Positions 1 through 4,958 of a DNA stretch of 5,835 nt are shown here, piece after piece (the first letter of the stretch is position 1; each line of letters begins with the position of its first letter). The notes beneath the pieces are model-generated. The model had not been told where the DNA came from. It searched no databases and saw nothing but the letters and a program-made list of their open reading frames with translations. Source of the stretch: an uncultured Oscillospiraceae bacterium (lineage in GTDB: Bacteria > Bacillota > Clostridia > Oscillospirales > Oscillospiraceae). Made by a program: the position numbers and the translations under genes. The stretch covers positions 1 through 5,835 of the forward strand of contig CAKUHJ010000117.1 in the NCBI GenBank assembly GCA_934655935.1, written 5' to 3'.

Positions 1-128
1 TTGGAAGTGTTTTTTACATCGGCAGTGTAAGAATTGATGCGGAGATAAAGCGTGTATTCTATGGTTGCTATGTCATTGTTATGGCTTTACTGTTTATCGC
101 TTCGTTTTTCATTAAAAAGAAAAAGTAA
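1..128 (+). CDS. 3' end of an unidentified membrane protein (partial)
   Basis: The frame is open from the window edge (first whole codon at position 3) to a TAA at 126-128, giving 41 C-terminal residues. The tail has a charged stretch (VRIDAEIKRV), then one hydrophobic segment of about 20 residues (FYGCYVIVMALLFIASFF), then a run of four lysines before the stop. By the positive-inside rule the last transmembrane helix would leave the C-terminus in the cytoplasm. A hairpin terminator follows at 169-214, which supports a real gene end. The part in view is too short to name a family; a permease or another multi-spanning protein of a mobile element are both possible. It is AT-rich, unlike the genes after position 860. 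Confidence 0.5.
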   Translation, partial: GSVFYIGSVRIDAEIKRVFYGCYVIVMALLFIASFFIKKKK

Positions 129-168
129 CATCTCACATCTTTTACCGAACAACCGAATACCGAACATC

Positions 169-214
169 AGACCGTTGACCTGCGCCGTGTGCGTACAGTC
201 AGCGGTCTTTTTTT
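169..214 (+). terminator. Rho-independent terminator or attenuator
   Basis: The arms AGACCGTTGAC (169-179) and GTCAGCGGTCT (198-208) pair over 11 positions with one G-U wobble, around an 18-nt loop, and run into seven T (208-214). It ends the membrane-protein gene that stops at 128. The ribosome site of the small ORF at 244 lies only about 14 nt after the T run, so the hairpin could equally act as an attenuator in a leader. Three copies of ACCGAA(C/T)A sit just upstream (starting at 144, 152 and 159). Confidence 0.75.
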
Positions 215-243
215 ACCCAAAATCAAGAAAGGAGCGACCACCC

Positions 244-342
244 ATGACGAAGAAGAAAACGCCGCAGACCATCATATATTGCAAAACGCCGCAGGGCGGC
301 AAGCGAAGCGGCGAAGAAAAACGGCGTAAACGGCACGGGTAG
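244..342 (+). CDS. Small basic protein of unknown function, probably frameshifted
   Basis: A 32-residue ORF starts at ATG 244 and stops at TAG 340-342. AAAGGAG at 228-234 stands 9 nt before the start, a near-ideal Shine-Dalgarno site, so translation is likely. The product is very basic (MTKKKTPQTIIYCK at the N-terminus, GEEKRRKRHG at the C-terminus) and has one cysteine. I do not recognise a family. The frame one base back is open from 330 to 500 and reads like ordinary protein, so the ORF may be the N-terminal half of a protein of about 85-90 residues broken by a one-base change near 328-342. It sits in the AT-rich left segment next to other element-like remains. Alternatives are an intact micro-protein or a leader peptide. 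Confidence 0.45.
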   Translation: MTKKKTPQTIIYCKTPQGGKRSGEEKRRKRHG

Positions 343-500
343 AAGCGTTCACAAAAATCTGCTATATCTATTTTAAAGGCGGAGACAATATTGTTTCCTA
401 TTCGTTTACCATAAGGGATATTGCCCAAATTAAAGGATTTCGGAAAATGGTAGAATCAGCGGTCTGCGTGCAATACGCTTTCCGTTTGCTAGCAAAATGA
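330..500 (+). pseudogene. Open frame without start; likely 3' part of the broken small gene
   Basis: This frame is closed by TAA at 327-329, then open for 56 codons to TGA at 498-500, with no ATG, GTG or TTG near its beginning. The translation is protein-like and balanced, with stretches such as CYIYFKGGDNIVSYSFTIR and DIAQIKGFRKMVESAV, suggesting a small alpha/beta domain. Joining it to the ORF at 244-342 needs a single -1 shift after codon 328-330 or one missing base between 328 and 342. No X-XXY-YYZ slippery heptamer is visible there, so mutation or sequencing error is likelier than programmed frameshifting. The family is not recognised. Confidence 0.35.
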
Positions 501-555
501 TAGCAGATACCAAAACTGTTTTGTTTATTCTTGTTTCAAGGGGCAAACGGTTTGC
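485..555. repeat. Cluster of three short palindromes
   Basis: Three near-perfect dyads lie within 71 bp: TTTGCTAGCAAA (485-496), CAAAACTGTTTTG (511-523) and GCAAACGGTTTGC (543-555). The last two share the core AAAC(T/G)GTTT, and their centres are 32 bp apart, about three helical turns. This spacing suits paired sites for a dimeric DNA-binding protein, such as a repressor, or a recombinase acting at an element end. None has a T run, so they are not terminators. The function is inferred only from symmetry. Confidence 0.4.
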
Positions 556-717
556 AGGTTAAGCAATTGGAGCCACATTTTTGATTTCAAATGTGACAAA
601 ATTGTTGCCTGTCTCGGTTTTGATGATCTCATCCAATCTCGCTTTAACAATAATTTTGAATTTTGGAAATGAACGCAGCTGCCGCTTCTGCTCCCCTGCC
701 GGCTGGCTTGCAAAGCC
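501..717. other. Non-coding stretch with element-scar features
   Basis: No credible complete gene lies between the open frame ending at 500 and the exporter promoter. Besides the palindromes at 511-555 there is a stem CACATTT (574-580)/AAATGTG (589-595) and GGCTT (705-709)/AAGCC (713-717). Base composition changes from AT-rich to GC-rich at about 665-675, which may be the join between foreign and native DNA. A minus-strand frame tail lies at 559-668 and is listed separately. Confidence 0.4.
559..668 (-). pseudogene. Truncated ORF tail, family unknown
   Basis: On the minus strand a frame ending in TAA (561-559) encodes a protein-like C-terminus, with KIIVKARLDEII followed by TGNNFVTFEIKNVAPIA. 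Upstream in the same frame, beyond about 668, the translation enters the GC-rich exporter leader and promoter, which cannot plausibly be its native 5' end. The only in-frame ATG, near 792, has no convincing gene behind it. This fits a gene cut off by a deletion or insertion junction near 665-675. It may also be a chance open frame; the family is not recognised. Confidence 0.25.
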
Positions 718-746
718 TTGCAATTTCCCGTGCGCTATGATACTAT
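718..746 (+). promoter_or_regulatory. Candidate promoter of the MATE gene
   Basis: TTGCAA (718-723) as -35 and TACTAT (741-746) as -10 are 17 bp apart, and a TG dinucleotide stands one base before the -10 (738-739), making an extended -10. Each hexamer matches the sigma-A consensus at only four of six positions. A direct repeat CTTGCAA at 707 and 717, ten bases apart, overlaps the -35 and could be an operator. Transcription would start near 753. Confidence 0.4.
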
Positions 747-763
747 AAAAAAAGAAAATACAC

Positions 764-845
764 AGATGGGGGCAGATTGCGGACACACGCAAGGAAGCGC
801 CGGGGGCACACTATGCCCTGGGCGCAGAATATTTGCGCCGTCCGG
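764..845 (+). promoter_or_regulatory. Structured 5' leader, candidate guanidine-IV (mepA-motif) riboswitch
   Basis: The leader between promoter and exporter start folds into several hairpins. Hairpin A pairs TTGCG (777-781) with CGCAA (788-792). Hairpin B pairs GCGCC (797-801) with GGCGC (821-825) and GGGCA (804-808) with TGCCC (814-818) around the loop CACTA. Hairpin C pairs GGCGCA (821-826) with TGCGCC (834-839). B and C both need 821-825 and exclude each other. GGGGGCA occurs twice (768-774 and 802-808), so TGCCC has two possible partners. That is how a switch is built. MATE exporter genes of Clostridia are the known hosts of the mepA motif, identified as the guanidine-IV riboswitch. I could not align the consensus, so the class is inferred from context. 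There is no T run after hairpin C, so any control would be translational or use another terminator. Confidence 0.45.
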
Positions 846-846
846 G

Positions 847-854
847 AGAAAGGA
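847..854 (+). promoter_or_regulatory. Ribosome binding site that fixes the MATE start
   Basis: AGAAAGGA ends 7 nt before ATG 862. The longer in-frame reading from TTG 718 would translate the promoter and the structured leader and has no ribosome site. ATG 886 (residue 9) also lacks one. Confidence 0.7.
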
Positions 855-861
855 ACGCAGC

Positions 862-2229
862 ATGGTAAAAAGCACGACGCGGGACATGACGAAGGGCCGC
901 CCCTGGAAGCTGATTGCGGGGTTTGCCCTTCCGGTTCTCATGAGCCAGATTTTTCAGCAGCTCTACAACACGGCCGACACGCTGATTGTCGGCCGTTATC
1001 TTGGCGATGAGGCGCTTGCAGCCGTCAGCTCCTCCGGTCCGCTGATTTTTCTTCTGATCAGCTTCTTTGAGGGCCTGACGCTGGGCGCAAGCGTCACGAT
1101 TTCGCGCTATTTTGGCGCCGGCGACCGGGACAAGGTGGAGCGCGCCATGCACACCAATATTCTGGTAAGCTGTCTCAGCGGCATCTTCCTCACAGGCTTC
1201 GGCATTCTTATGACGCCGTATATTCTTCGCTGGATGGGAACAGACCCGGAGGTCCTGCCGGACGCAATTTCCTATTTCCGCTATTATTTTACGGGCGTGC
1301 TTGCCGTGGTTCTCTATAACGCCTGCAAGAGCATCATGAACGCGCTTGGCGACAGCCGGAGACCTCTTTATTATCTGCTTTTGTCCTCGCTTATCAACAT
1401 CGCGCTGGACCTTCTGTTTATCGGTGCCTTCCGCTGGGGCGTCTGGGCGGCGGCGGTTGCAACCACCATTTCGCAGTGCATCAGCATGATTCTCTGCCTG
1501 ATTCATCTGTCCTCGAAGCAAATGAGCTTCCGCCTGCAGTGGCGCAAGCTCCGCATCGACCGCGAGATACTCAGCCAGATTGTGCGCTACGGCCTGCCCT
1601 CCGGAATCCAGAATTCGGTTATCGGCTTTGCAAACGTCATTGTGCAGACCAACATCAATTCCTTCGGAAAAATTGCAATGGCCGCCTATGGCACCTATTC
1701 CAAGCTCGAGGGCTTTGCCTTCCTGCCGATTACAAGCTTTACCATGGCCCTGACCACGTATACAAGCCAGAATCTCGGCGCGTGCGAATATGAGCGCGCA
1801 AAGAAGGGCGCGCGTTTCGGCATCCTCTGCGCCATTACCCTGGCGGAGGGAATCGGCGTGCTCATGTATTTCCTGATCCCGCAGCTGGCCAGCCTGTTCA
1901 GCCAGACGCCGGAGGTCATTCAGCTTGCAACCAGTCAGGCGCGGACCATATCCCTGTTCTACTGCCTGCTGGCCTATTCTCATGCGGTGGCCTCGGTCTG
2001 CCGCGGCGCGGGAAAGGCCTTTGTGCCGATGACAATCATGCTGCTGGTCTGGTGCGTGCTCCGCATCACCTATATTACGCTGGTCATGCGCATCACGCAC
2101 GAAATCCGGTTTATTTATTTCGCCTATCCCCTGACCTGGTCGATCAGCTCGATCATCTACTTTATCTACTATCATTTTTCAAACTGGGTGCACGGCTTCG
2201 ACCAGACTGCGCGCGCCTCGCGTACATAA
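862..2229 (+). CDS. MATE family multidrug/organic cation exporter
   Basis: The 455-residue product is an integral membrane antiporter that would expel cationic or organic compounds in exchange for Na+ or H+. It has about 12 hydrophobic segments in two MatE repeats (roughly residues 17-180 and 240-400). Family marks include the N-terminal ALPVLMSQIFQQLYNTAD (residues 22-39), VGRYLG (43-48), GDSRRPLYY before TM5 (163-171), YGLPSGIQNS opening the second half (243-252) and SQNLGA (302-307). The length is normal for the family. Start ATG 862 is chosen for its ribosome site and because the family usually begins shortly before TM1. It stands alone on the plus strand, with a structured leader upstream and a convergent bile salt hydrolase gene downstream. 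The substrate cannot be read from sequence: guanidinium-type compounds if the leader is guanidine-IV, otherwise drugs or bile-related molecules. It belongs to the clostridial MepA/NorM-like branch by overall pattern; no assignment to a characterised member is made. Confidence 0.93.
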   Translation: MVKSTTRDMTKGRPWKLIAGFALPVLMSQIFQQLYNTADTLIVGRYLGDEALAAVSSSGPLIFLLISFFEGLTLGASVTISRYFGAGDRDKVERAMHTNILVSCLSGIFLTGFGILMTPYILRWMGTDPEVLPDAISYFRYYFTGVLAVVLYNACKSIMNALGDSRRPLYYLLLSSLINIALDLLFIGAFRWGVWAAAVATTISQCISMILCLIHLSSKQMSFRLQWRKLRIDREILSQIVRYGLPSGIQNSVIGFANVIVQTNINSFGKIAMAAYGTYSKLEGFAFLPITSFTMALTTYTSQNLGACEYERAKKGARFGILCAITLAEGIGVLMYFLIPQLASLFSQTPEVIQLATSQARTISLFYCLLAYSHAVASVCRGAGKAFVPMTIMLLVWCVLRITYITLVMRITHEIRFIYFAYPLTWSISSIIYFIYYHFSNWVHGFDQTARASRT

Positions 2230-2238
2230 AAGAAAAAC

Positions 2239-2264
2239 GACTCCGGAGCTTCGGCTCCGGAGTC
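2239..2264. terminator. Bidirectional UUCG-capped terminator between MATE and bsh
   Basis: GACTCCGGAGC (2239-2249) and GCTCCGGAGTC (2254-2264) form a perfect 11-bp stem closed by a C(TTCG)G tetraloop. On the minus strand it runs into GTTTTTCTTTT, a good U tract, so it mainly ends bsh. On the plus strand the following AGTTTATG is a weaker tract but still serves the exporter, whose stop is 9 nt upstream. Confidence 0.9.
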
Positions 2265-2276
2265 AGTTTATGTCAG

Positions 2277-3260
2277 TCAGATTTTGGAATTCTGATAATG
2301 AATGACTTCCTGATTTTCCATGGGGTAAAGAATCAGCGTGTTTCCGTCCAGATTTTCCGCGTGCAGCGAAACGGCGGAAGGCTGCCGCTTCTGGTAGGTC
2401 GTATAGTAATAGACGCCGCGCTGTGCGTTCCAGCAGGAGGTATAAATGGTGTACTCATACTTCCCTTCTGCAACCTCGCAGCAGCCCTTCTGCTGCTCGA
2501 CGGAGCCAAGAATGTGAAAAAACTGGCTGACGCTTTCTTCCTCCGAGCTGCCGGAAACAGAGTTGAGTCTGGTAAAGGCTGCCCGCACAAAGCGCGATGC
2601 GGAGGAAAGATCTCCCGGCAGGCCAAGTGCGCCCATGCCGCGGCTGTAGGCTTGAAGCGAAAGCGCTTCTGAAAACCGGTTTTCCGGCTGCTTTGGCGAA
2701 AGGCGCATATAGTCGTTCAGCCGGAACAGCTGCTGCGAGAATGGTGGATTGTTGGTCAGAACGCCGGTTGGATTGTCATAGACATGAAGACCGTCCGCAG
2801 TCGCCTCCACAACCAGAGCACCGCTCGCATCGCCGAGCATCCAGTGGAGCTGCGCGGCGGGAAGCTGTGCGCTGAAGGGCGTTCCGACCAGATTCATTTC
2901 CGCAAGAAGCTTCTTTGCCTCCGGGAGGCTGGCGCACTGGCGGAGAATCCAAGGGATAAATTCGTACTGCGCGACATTGCGCGCGCCCTCCCTGCATTCG
3001 GAATAGACCGCATTTCCGACAAAATTCAGCCCGGCCATGCCAAGGCCCTTTTCGTTGACAGCGTCATAAAAGAGCGGATAGCCCTGTGCGACATGCGCCA
3101 TTCCGAGGATGGCGTAGCCGCGCTCCGGCGCGGCGTCGTGCCGGAAGCGGAGCGGAAAATTCCGCGGAACGATGGCAATCTCCTCTCCGTAGGAAAACTC
3201 ATAGTCAAGGGTTCGCCCCATATAAAAGTCCTTTGTCTGATAGCTGGCTGCCGTGCACAT
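2277..3260 (-). CDS. bsh: Bile salt hydrolase (choloylglycine hydrolase, Ntn-hydrolase family C59)
   Basis: The 327-residue enzyme would cleave the amide bond of glycine- or taurine-conjugated bile acids, freeing bile acid and amino acid. The family acts in the cytoplasm as a homotetramer; no signal peptide is visible. The mature N-terminal cysteine, exposed after Met removal, is Cys2 (MCTAASYQTKD). Aligned from memory to the Clostridium perfringens enzyme, the other catalytic residues are present: Arg16, Asp19, Asn79 (AGLNF), Asn170 (GVLTNNP) and Arg223 (ASRFVR). LPGD (214-217), FFHIL (247-251) and YTSCWN (273-278) also match, and length is near the usual 315-330. The overall match favours bile salts over penicillin V, though the related penicillin V acylase activity is not excluded. 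The loop before LPGD reads SRGMG (206-210), a region linked to glycine/taurine preference. The start is certain because Cys2 must follow Met and AGGAGG lies 7 nt upstream. No promoter fits between the hairpin at 3284-3315 and the gene. Confidence 0.92.
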   Translation of the reverse strand: MCTAASYQTKDFYMGRTLDYEFSYGEEIAIVPRNFPLRFRHDAAPERGYAILGMAHVAQGYPLFYDAVNEKGLGMAGLNFVGNAVYSECREGARNVAQYEFIPWILRQCASLPEAKKLLAEMNLVGTPFSAQLPAAQLHWMLGDASGALVVEATADGLHVYDNPTGVLTNNPPFSQQLFRLNDYMRLSPKQPENRFSEALSLQAYSRGMGALGLPGDLSSASRFVRAAFTRLNSVSGSSEEESVSQFFHILGSVEQQKGCCEVAEGKYEYTIYTSCWNAQRGVYYYTTYQKRQPSAVSLHAENLDGNTLILYPMENQEVIHYQNSKI

Positions 3261-3267
3261 AAGCGTT

Positions 3268-3273
3268 CCTCCT
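3268..3273 (-). promoter_or_regulatory. Consensus Shine-Dalgarno of bsh
   Basis: AGGAGG on the minus strand with a 7-nt spacer to ATG is an optimal site. It begins only 10 nt after the palindrome at 3284-3315, so folding of that hairpin could affect ribosome access or be affected by it. Confidence 0.85.
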
Positions 3274-3283
3274 GTATGGATTG

Positions 3284-3315
3284 AAAACGTGAAGGGGCGC
3301 GCCCCTTCACGTTTT
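3284..3315 (-). terminator. Perfect 32-bp palindrome between yebC and bsh
   Basis: AAAACGTGAAGGGGCG (3284-3299) is followed at once by its exact reverse complement CGCCCCTTCACGTTTT (3300-3315). The RNA would form a stem of about 14 bp with a GCGC turn and four U on the 3' side. Its place 39 nt after the yebC stop suits a terminator, symmetric in both directions. Since it abuts the bsh ribosome site, it is also part of any bsh transcript that starts upstream and may attenuate it. Confidence 0.75.
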
Positions 3316-3354
3316 ATGATTTGCAGTTTCTGTTAAAAAAACCTCCGGAAGAGC

Positions 3355-4092
3355 TTAATCCTGCTCCCAGTTGTGCCAGACGTTCTGCACGTCGTCGTCA
3401 TCCTCAAAGATATCGAGCATTTTTTCCATGTTTGCGATATCCTCCGGATTTTCAAGCTTCTGATAGTTCTGTGGAACCATCTCAATCTGGGCCGATTCAA
3501 AGTGATAGCCCTTCTCCTCCAGCGCTTTTGCCACGTCGTTGAAGTCGGCGGGGTCGGTGTAGACCGTAAAGCAGCCTTCTTCCGGCTGGAAATCTTGCGC
3601 GCCGGCGTCAAGCGCGTCCATCATGACGGTATCTTCGTCCAGCTCTTCCTCCTCGTTGTCAATCACGATCACGCCCTTCTTGTCAAAGGCCCAGCTGACG
3701 CACCCGTTAACGCCAAGGCTGCCGCCGAACTTATCGAAGTGATGGCGGACGTTGCCGGCGGTCCGGTTGCGGTTATCCGTCATGGTTTCCACAATCACGG
3801 CAATGCCACTCGGGCCGTGGCCTTCGTAGGTGATGGATTCGTAGGCGTCGCCGGTACCGGCCGCAGCGGCCTTTTCCAGAACGCGCTTGATGTTATCATT
3901 CGGCATGTTCGCAGCCTTGGCCTTCGTGATGACGGTTGCAAGGCGGGAGTTATAGGCAGGGTCGGCAACGCCGCCGCCCTCTTTTACAGCGACGATCATT
4001 TCCTTGGAAATCTTTGTGAACGCGGCTGCACGCTTGGCGTCCTGCGCGCCCTTGGTCTTCTGAATATTATGCCACTTGGAATGTCCGGACAT
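3355..4092 (-). CDS. yebC: YebC/PmpR (TACO1) family protein, YebC1 type
   Basis: The 245-residue protein matches the family's normal length. It opens with MSGHSKWHNIQKTKGAQDAK, the YebC1-type start, not the MGRKW type of the YeeI/YebC2 paralogue. It continues with AFTKISKEMIVAVKEGG (24-40), NMPNDNIKRVLEKA (62-75) and the hallmark YEGHGPSGIAVIVE (89-102) followed by TDNRNRTAGNVRH (105-117). It ends with the acidic IFEDDDDVQNVWHN (228-241). The family was long annotated as transcriptional regulators. Later work on YebC proteins and mitochondrial TACO1 supports a ribosome role in easing stalls at proline-rich stretches. It is cytoplasmic. The ribosome site AAGGGA (4108-4103) stands about 10 nt before ATG. 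An extended -10 promoter lies upstream, though no terminator separates it from nif3, so read-through is also likely. The strongly acidic segment at 147-154 (EEEELDED) is a moderate expansion of the usual linker. Confidence 0.96.
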   Translation of the reverse strand: MSGHSKWHNIQKTKGAQDAKRAAAFTKISKEMIVAVKEGGGVADPAYNSRLATVITKAKAANMPNDNIKRVLEKAAAAGTGDAYESITYEGHGPSGIAVIVETMTDNRNRTAGNVRHHFDKFGGSLGVNGCVSWAFDKKGVIVIDNEEEELDEDTVMMDALDAGAQDFQPEEGCFTVYTDPADFNDVAKALEEKGYHFESAQIEMVPQNYQKLENPEDIANMEKMLDIFEDDDDVQNVWHNWEQD

Positions 4093-4124
4093 CGTGGAAT
4101 CTTCCCTTCAAAGAATTTTCTTAC

Positions 4125-4154
4125 ATTTTATCACAGGTCATTCTGGAAAATCAA
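4125..4154 (-). promoter_or_regulatory. yebC promoter, extended -10 type
   Basis: On the minus strand TTGATT (4154-4149) and TAAAAT (4130-4125) are 18 bp apart, and TGA directly precedes the -10, giving the extended TGnTAAAAT form. It lies in the 68-nt gap between the nif3 stop and yebC, about 33 nt before the yebC start. The gap is AT-rich compared with both genes. Confidence 0.6.
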
Positions 4155-4160
4155 CCTTTA

Positions 4161-4958
4161 TTACAGAAATTGCGTGTAATCTGCATGCTTCTTCGCCTGC
4201 AGAACGCAAAGCTGCGGGAACGCCTCCCGCAGGATGCGCGCAAGGACGCCGCAAACCGGATTTTCCGTTTCAAAATGACCGGCGTCGATGAGGTTCAGGC
4301 CCAGAAAGCGTGCCTCTTCGAACTGATGGTATTTTAAATCCGCGGTTACAAACGTGTCGCAGCCCGCAGCAATGACGCGGTTGATTGCGTTTCCGCAGCT
4401 CCCCCCGCCGACGGCGACGCGGCAAACCCGTTTCCCGCCGTCCGCGAAGCGAAGGCCGGGACAGGCAAGCTTTTTTTGGACGTGCCCGGCAAATTCGCGA
4501 AGCCCGGTCTCCAGGACCGTGCCGACGCGAAGAAGGCCGTAATCCCTCCCCTGCCGGTCCTGTCCGGCGGGGTCCAGAACGGAAACCTGCGCAAGTCCAA
4601 GCCGGTCGGCCAGAACGTCGTTGACGCCGCCGGGCGCGCAGTCCAGATTTGTATGGAGATTGAGCGCGGCAATTCCGCTTTCCAGATAGGAAAGCAGAAG
4701 CCGGCCCTCATAGCTCTCGTCGTTGATCTGCCGCGGCAGCTCAAAAAGAACCGGGTGGTGGGATACGATCAGCTGCGCGCCGCACGCCTTTGCCTCTGCC
4801 AGGACGTCCGGCGTCGGATCGAGTGCGATCAGCACAGTATCGACCGGACTTGAAAACCGGCCGCAGAGCAGGCCGACATTATCCCAGTCGCCCATGACCA
4901 TCTCGCGCGGCGCAAAGGCAAACAGAACGTCATAAATTTCACGTACGGTCGTTTTCAA
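4161..4958 (-). CDS. nif3: Nif3-like dinuclear metal centre protein (DUF34/YqfO family)
   Basis: The 265-residue product is the short form of the Nif3/YbgI/YqfO family, toroidal hexamers that bind two metal ions per subunit. Their biochemical role is unsettled; family literature proposes metal-dependent hydrolase, GTP cyclohydrolase-like or metal-chaperone functions. Motifs seen are DWDNVGLLCG (24-33), IVSHHPVLF (64-72), LNLHTNLDCAPGGVND (99-114) and DAGHFETE (225-232). Candidate metal ligands, by analogy to E. coli YbgI, are His67/His68, Asp106, His228 and Glu232, so the site looks complete. The middle PII-like insertion of B. subtilis YqfO is absent. The start is TTG 4958, because a TGA closes the frame just upstream and the conserved KTTVREIYD follows directly. 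It overlaps the end of trmK by 20 nt, indicating translational coupling. The trmK-nif3 neighbourhood is widely conserved in Firmicutes. Confidence 0.95.
   Translation of the reverse strand: MKTTVREIYDVLFAFAPREMVMGDWDNVGLLCGRFSSPVDTVLIALDPTPDVLAEAKACGAQLIVSHHPVLFELPRQINDESYEGRLLLSYLESGIAALNLHTNLDCAPGGVNDVLADRLGLAQVSVLDPAGQDRQGRDYGLLRVGTVLETGLREFAGHVQKKLACPGLRFADGGKRVCRVAVGGGSCGNAINRVIAAGCDTFVTADLKYHQFEEARFLGLNLIDAGHFETENPVCGVLARILREAFPQLCVLQAKKHADYTQFL

Noticed and set aside
244..342. Programmed -1 frameshifting to join the small ORF with the 330-500 frame
   Set aside because: The shift must happen at or after 328, where no slippery heptamer or following stem is evident; a mutation is simpler.
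718..861. 48-residue N-terminal extension of the MATE protein from TTG 718
   Set aside because: It would translate the promoter and a structured leader, lacks a ribosome site, and adds residues unlike MATE N-termini.
811..2175. Minus-strand open frame of 454 codons opposite the MATE gene
   Set aside because: It is antisense to a clear transporter. Its translation is rich in H, D, Q and R, with no motifs or hydrophobic segments, as expected from the reverse of a GC-rich membrane gene. No ribosome site was seen.
2052..2672. Plus-strand open frame of 206 codons across the MATE end and bsh
   Set aside because: It runs through the shared terminator and overlaps two well-supported genes; no family features.
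3373..4179. Plus-strand open frame of 268 codons opposite yebC
   Set aside because: It mirrors the yebC codons, has no recognisable domain, and yebC is unmistakable.
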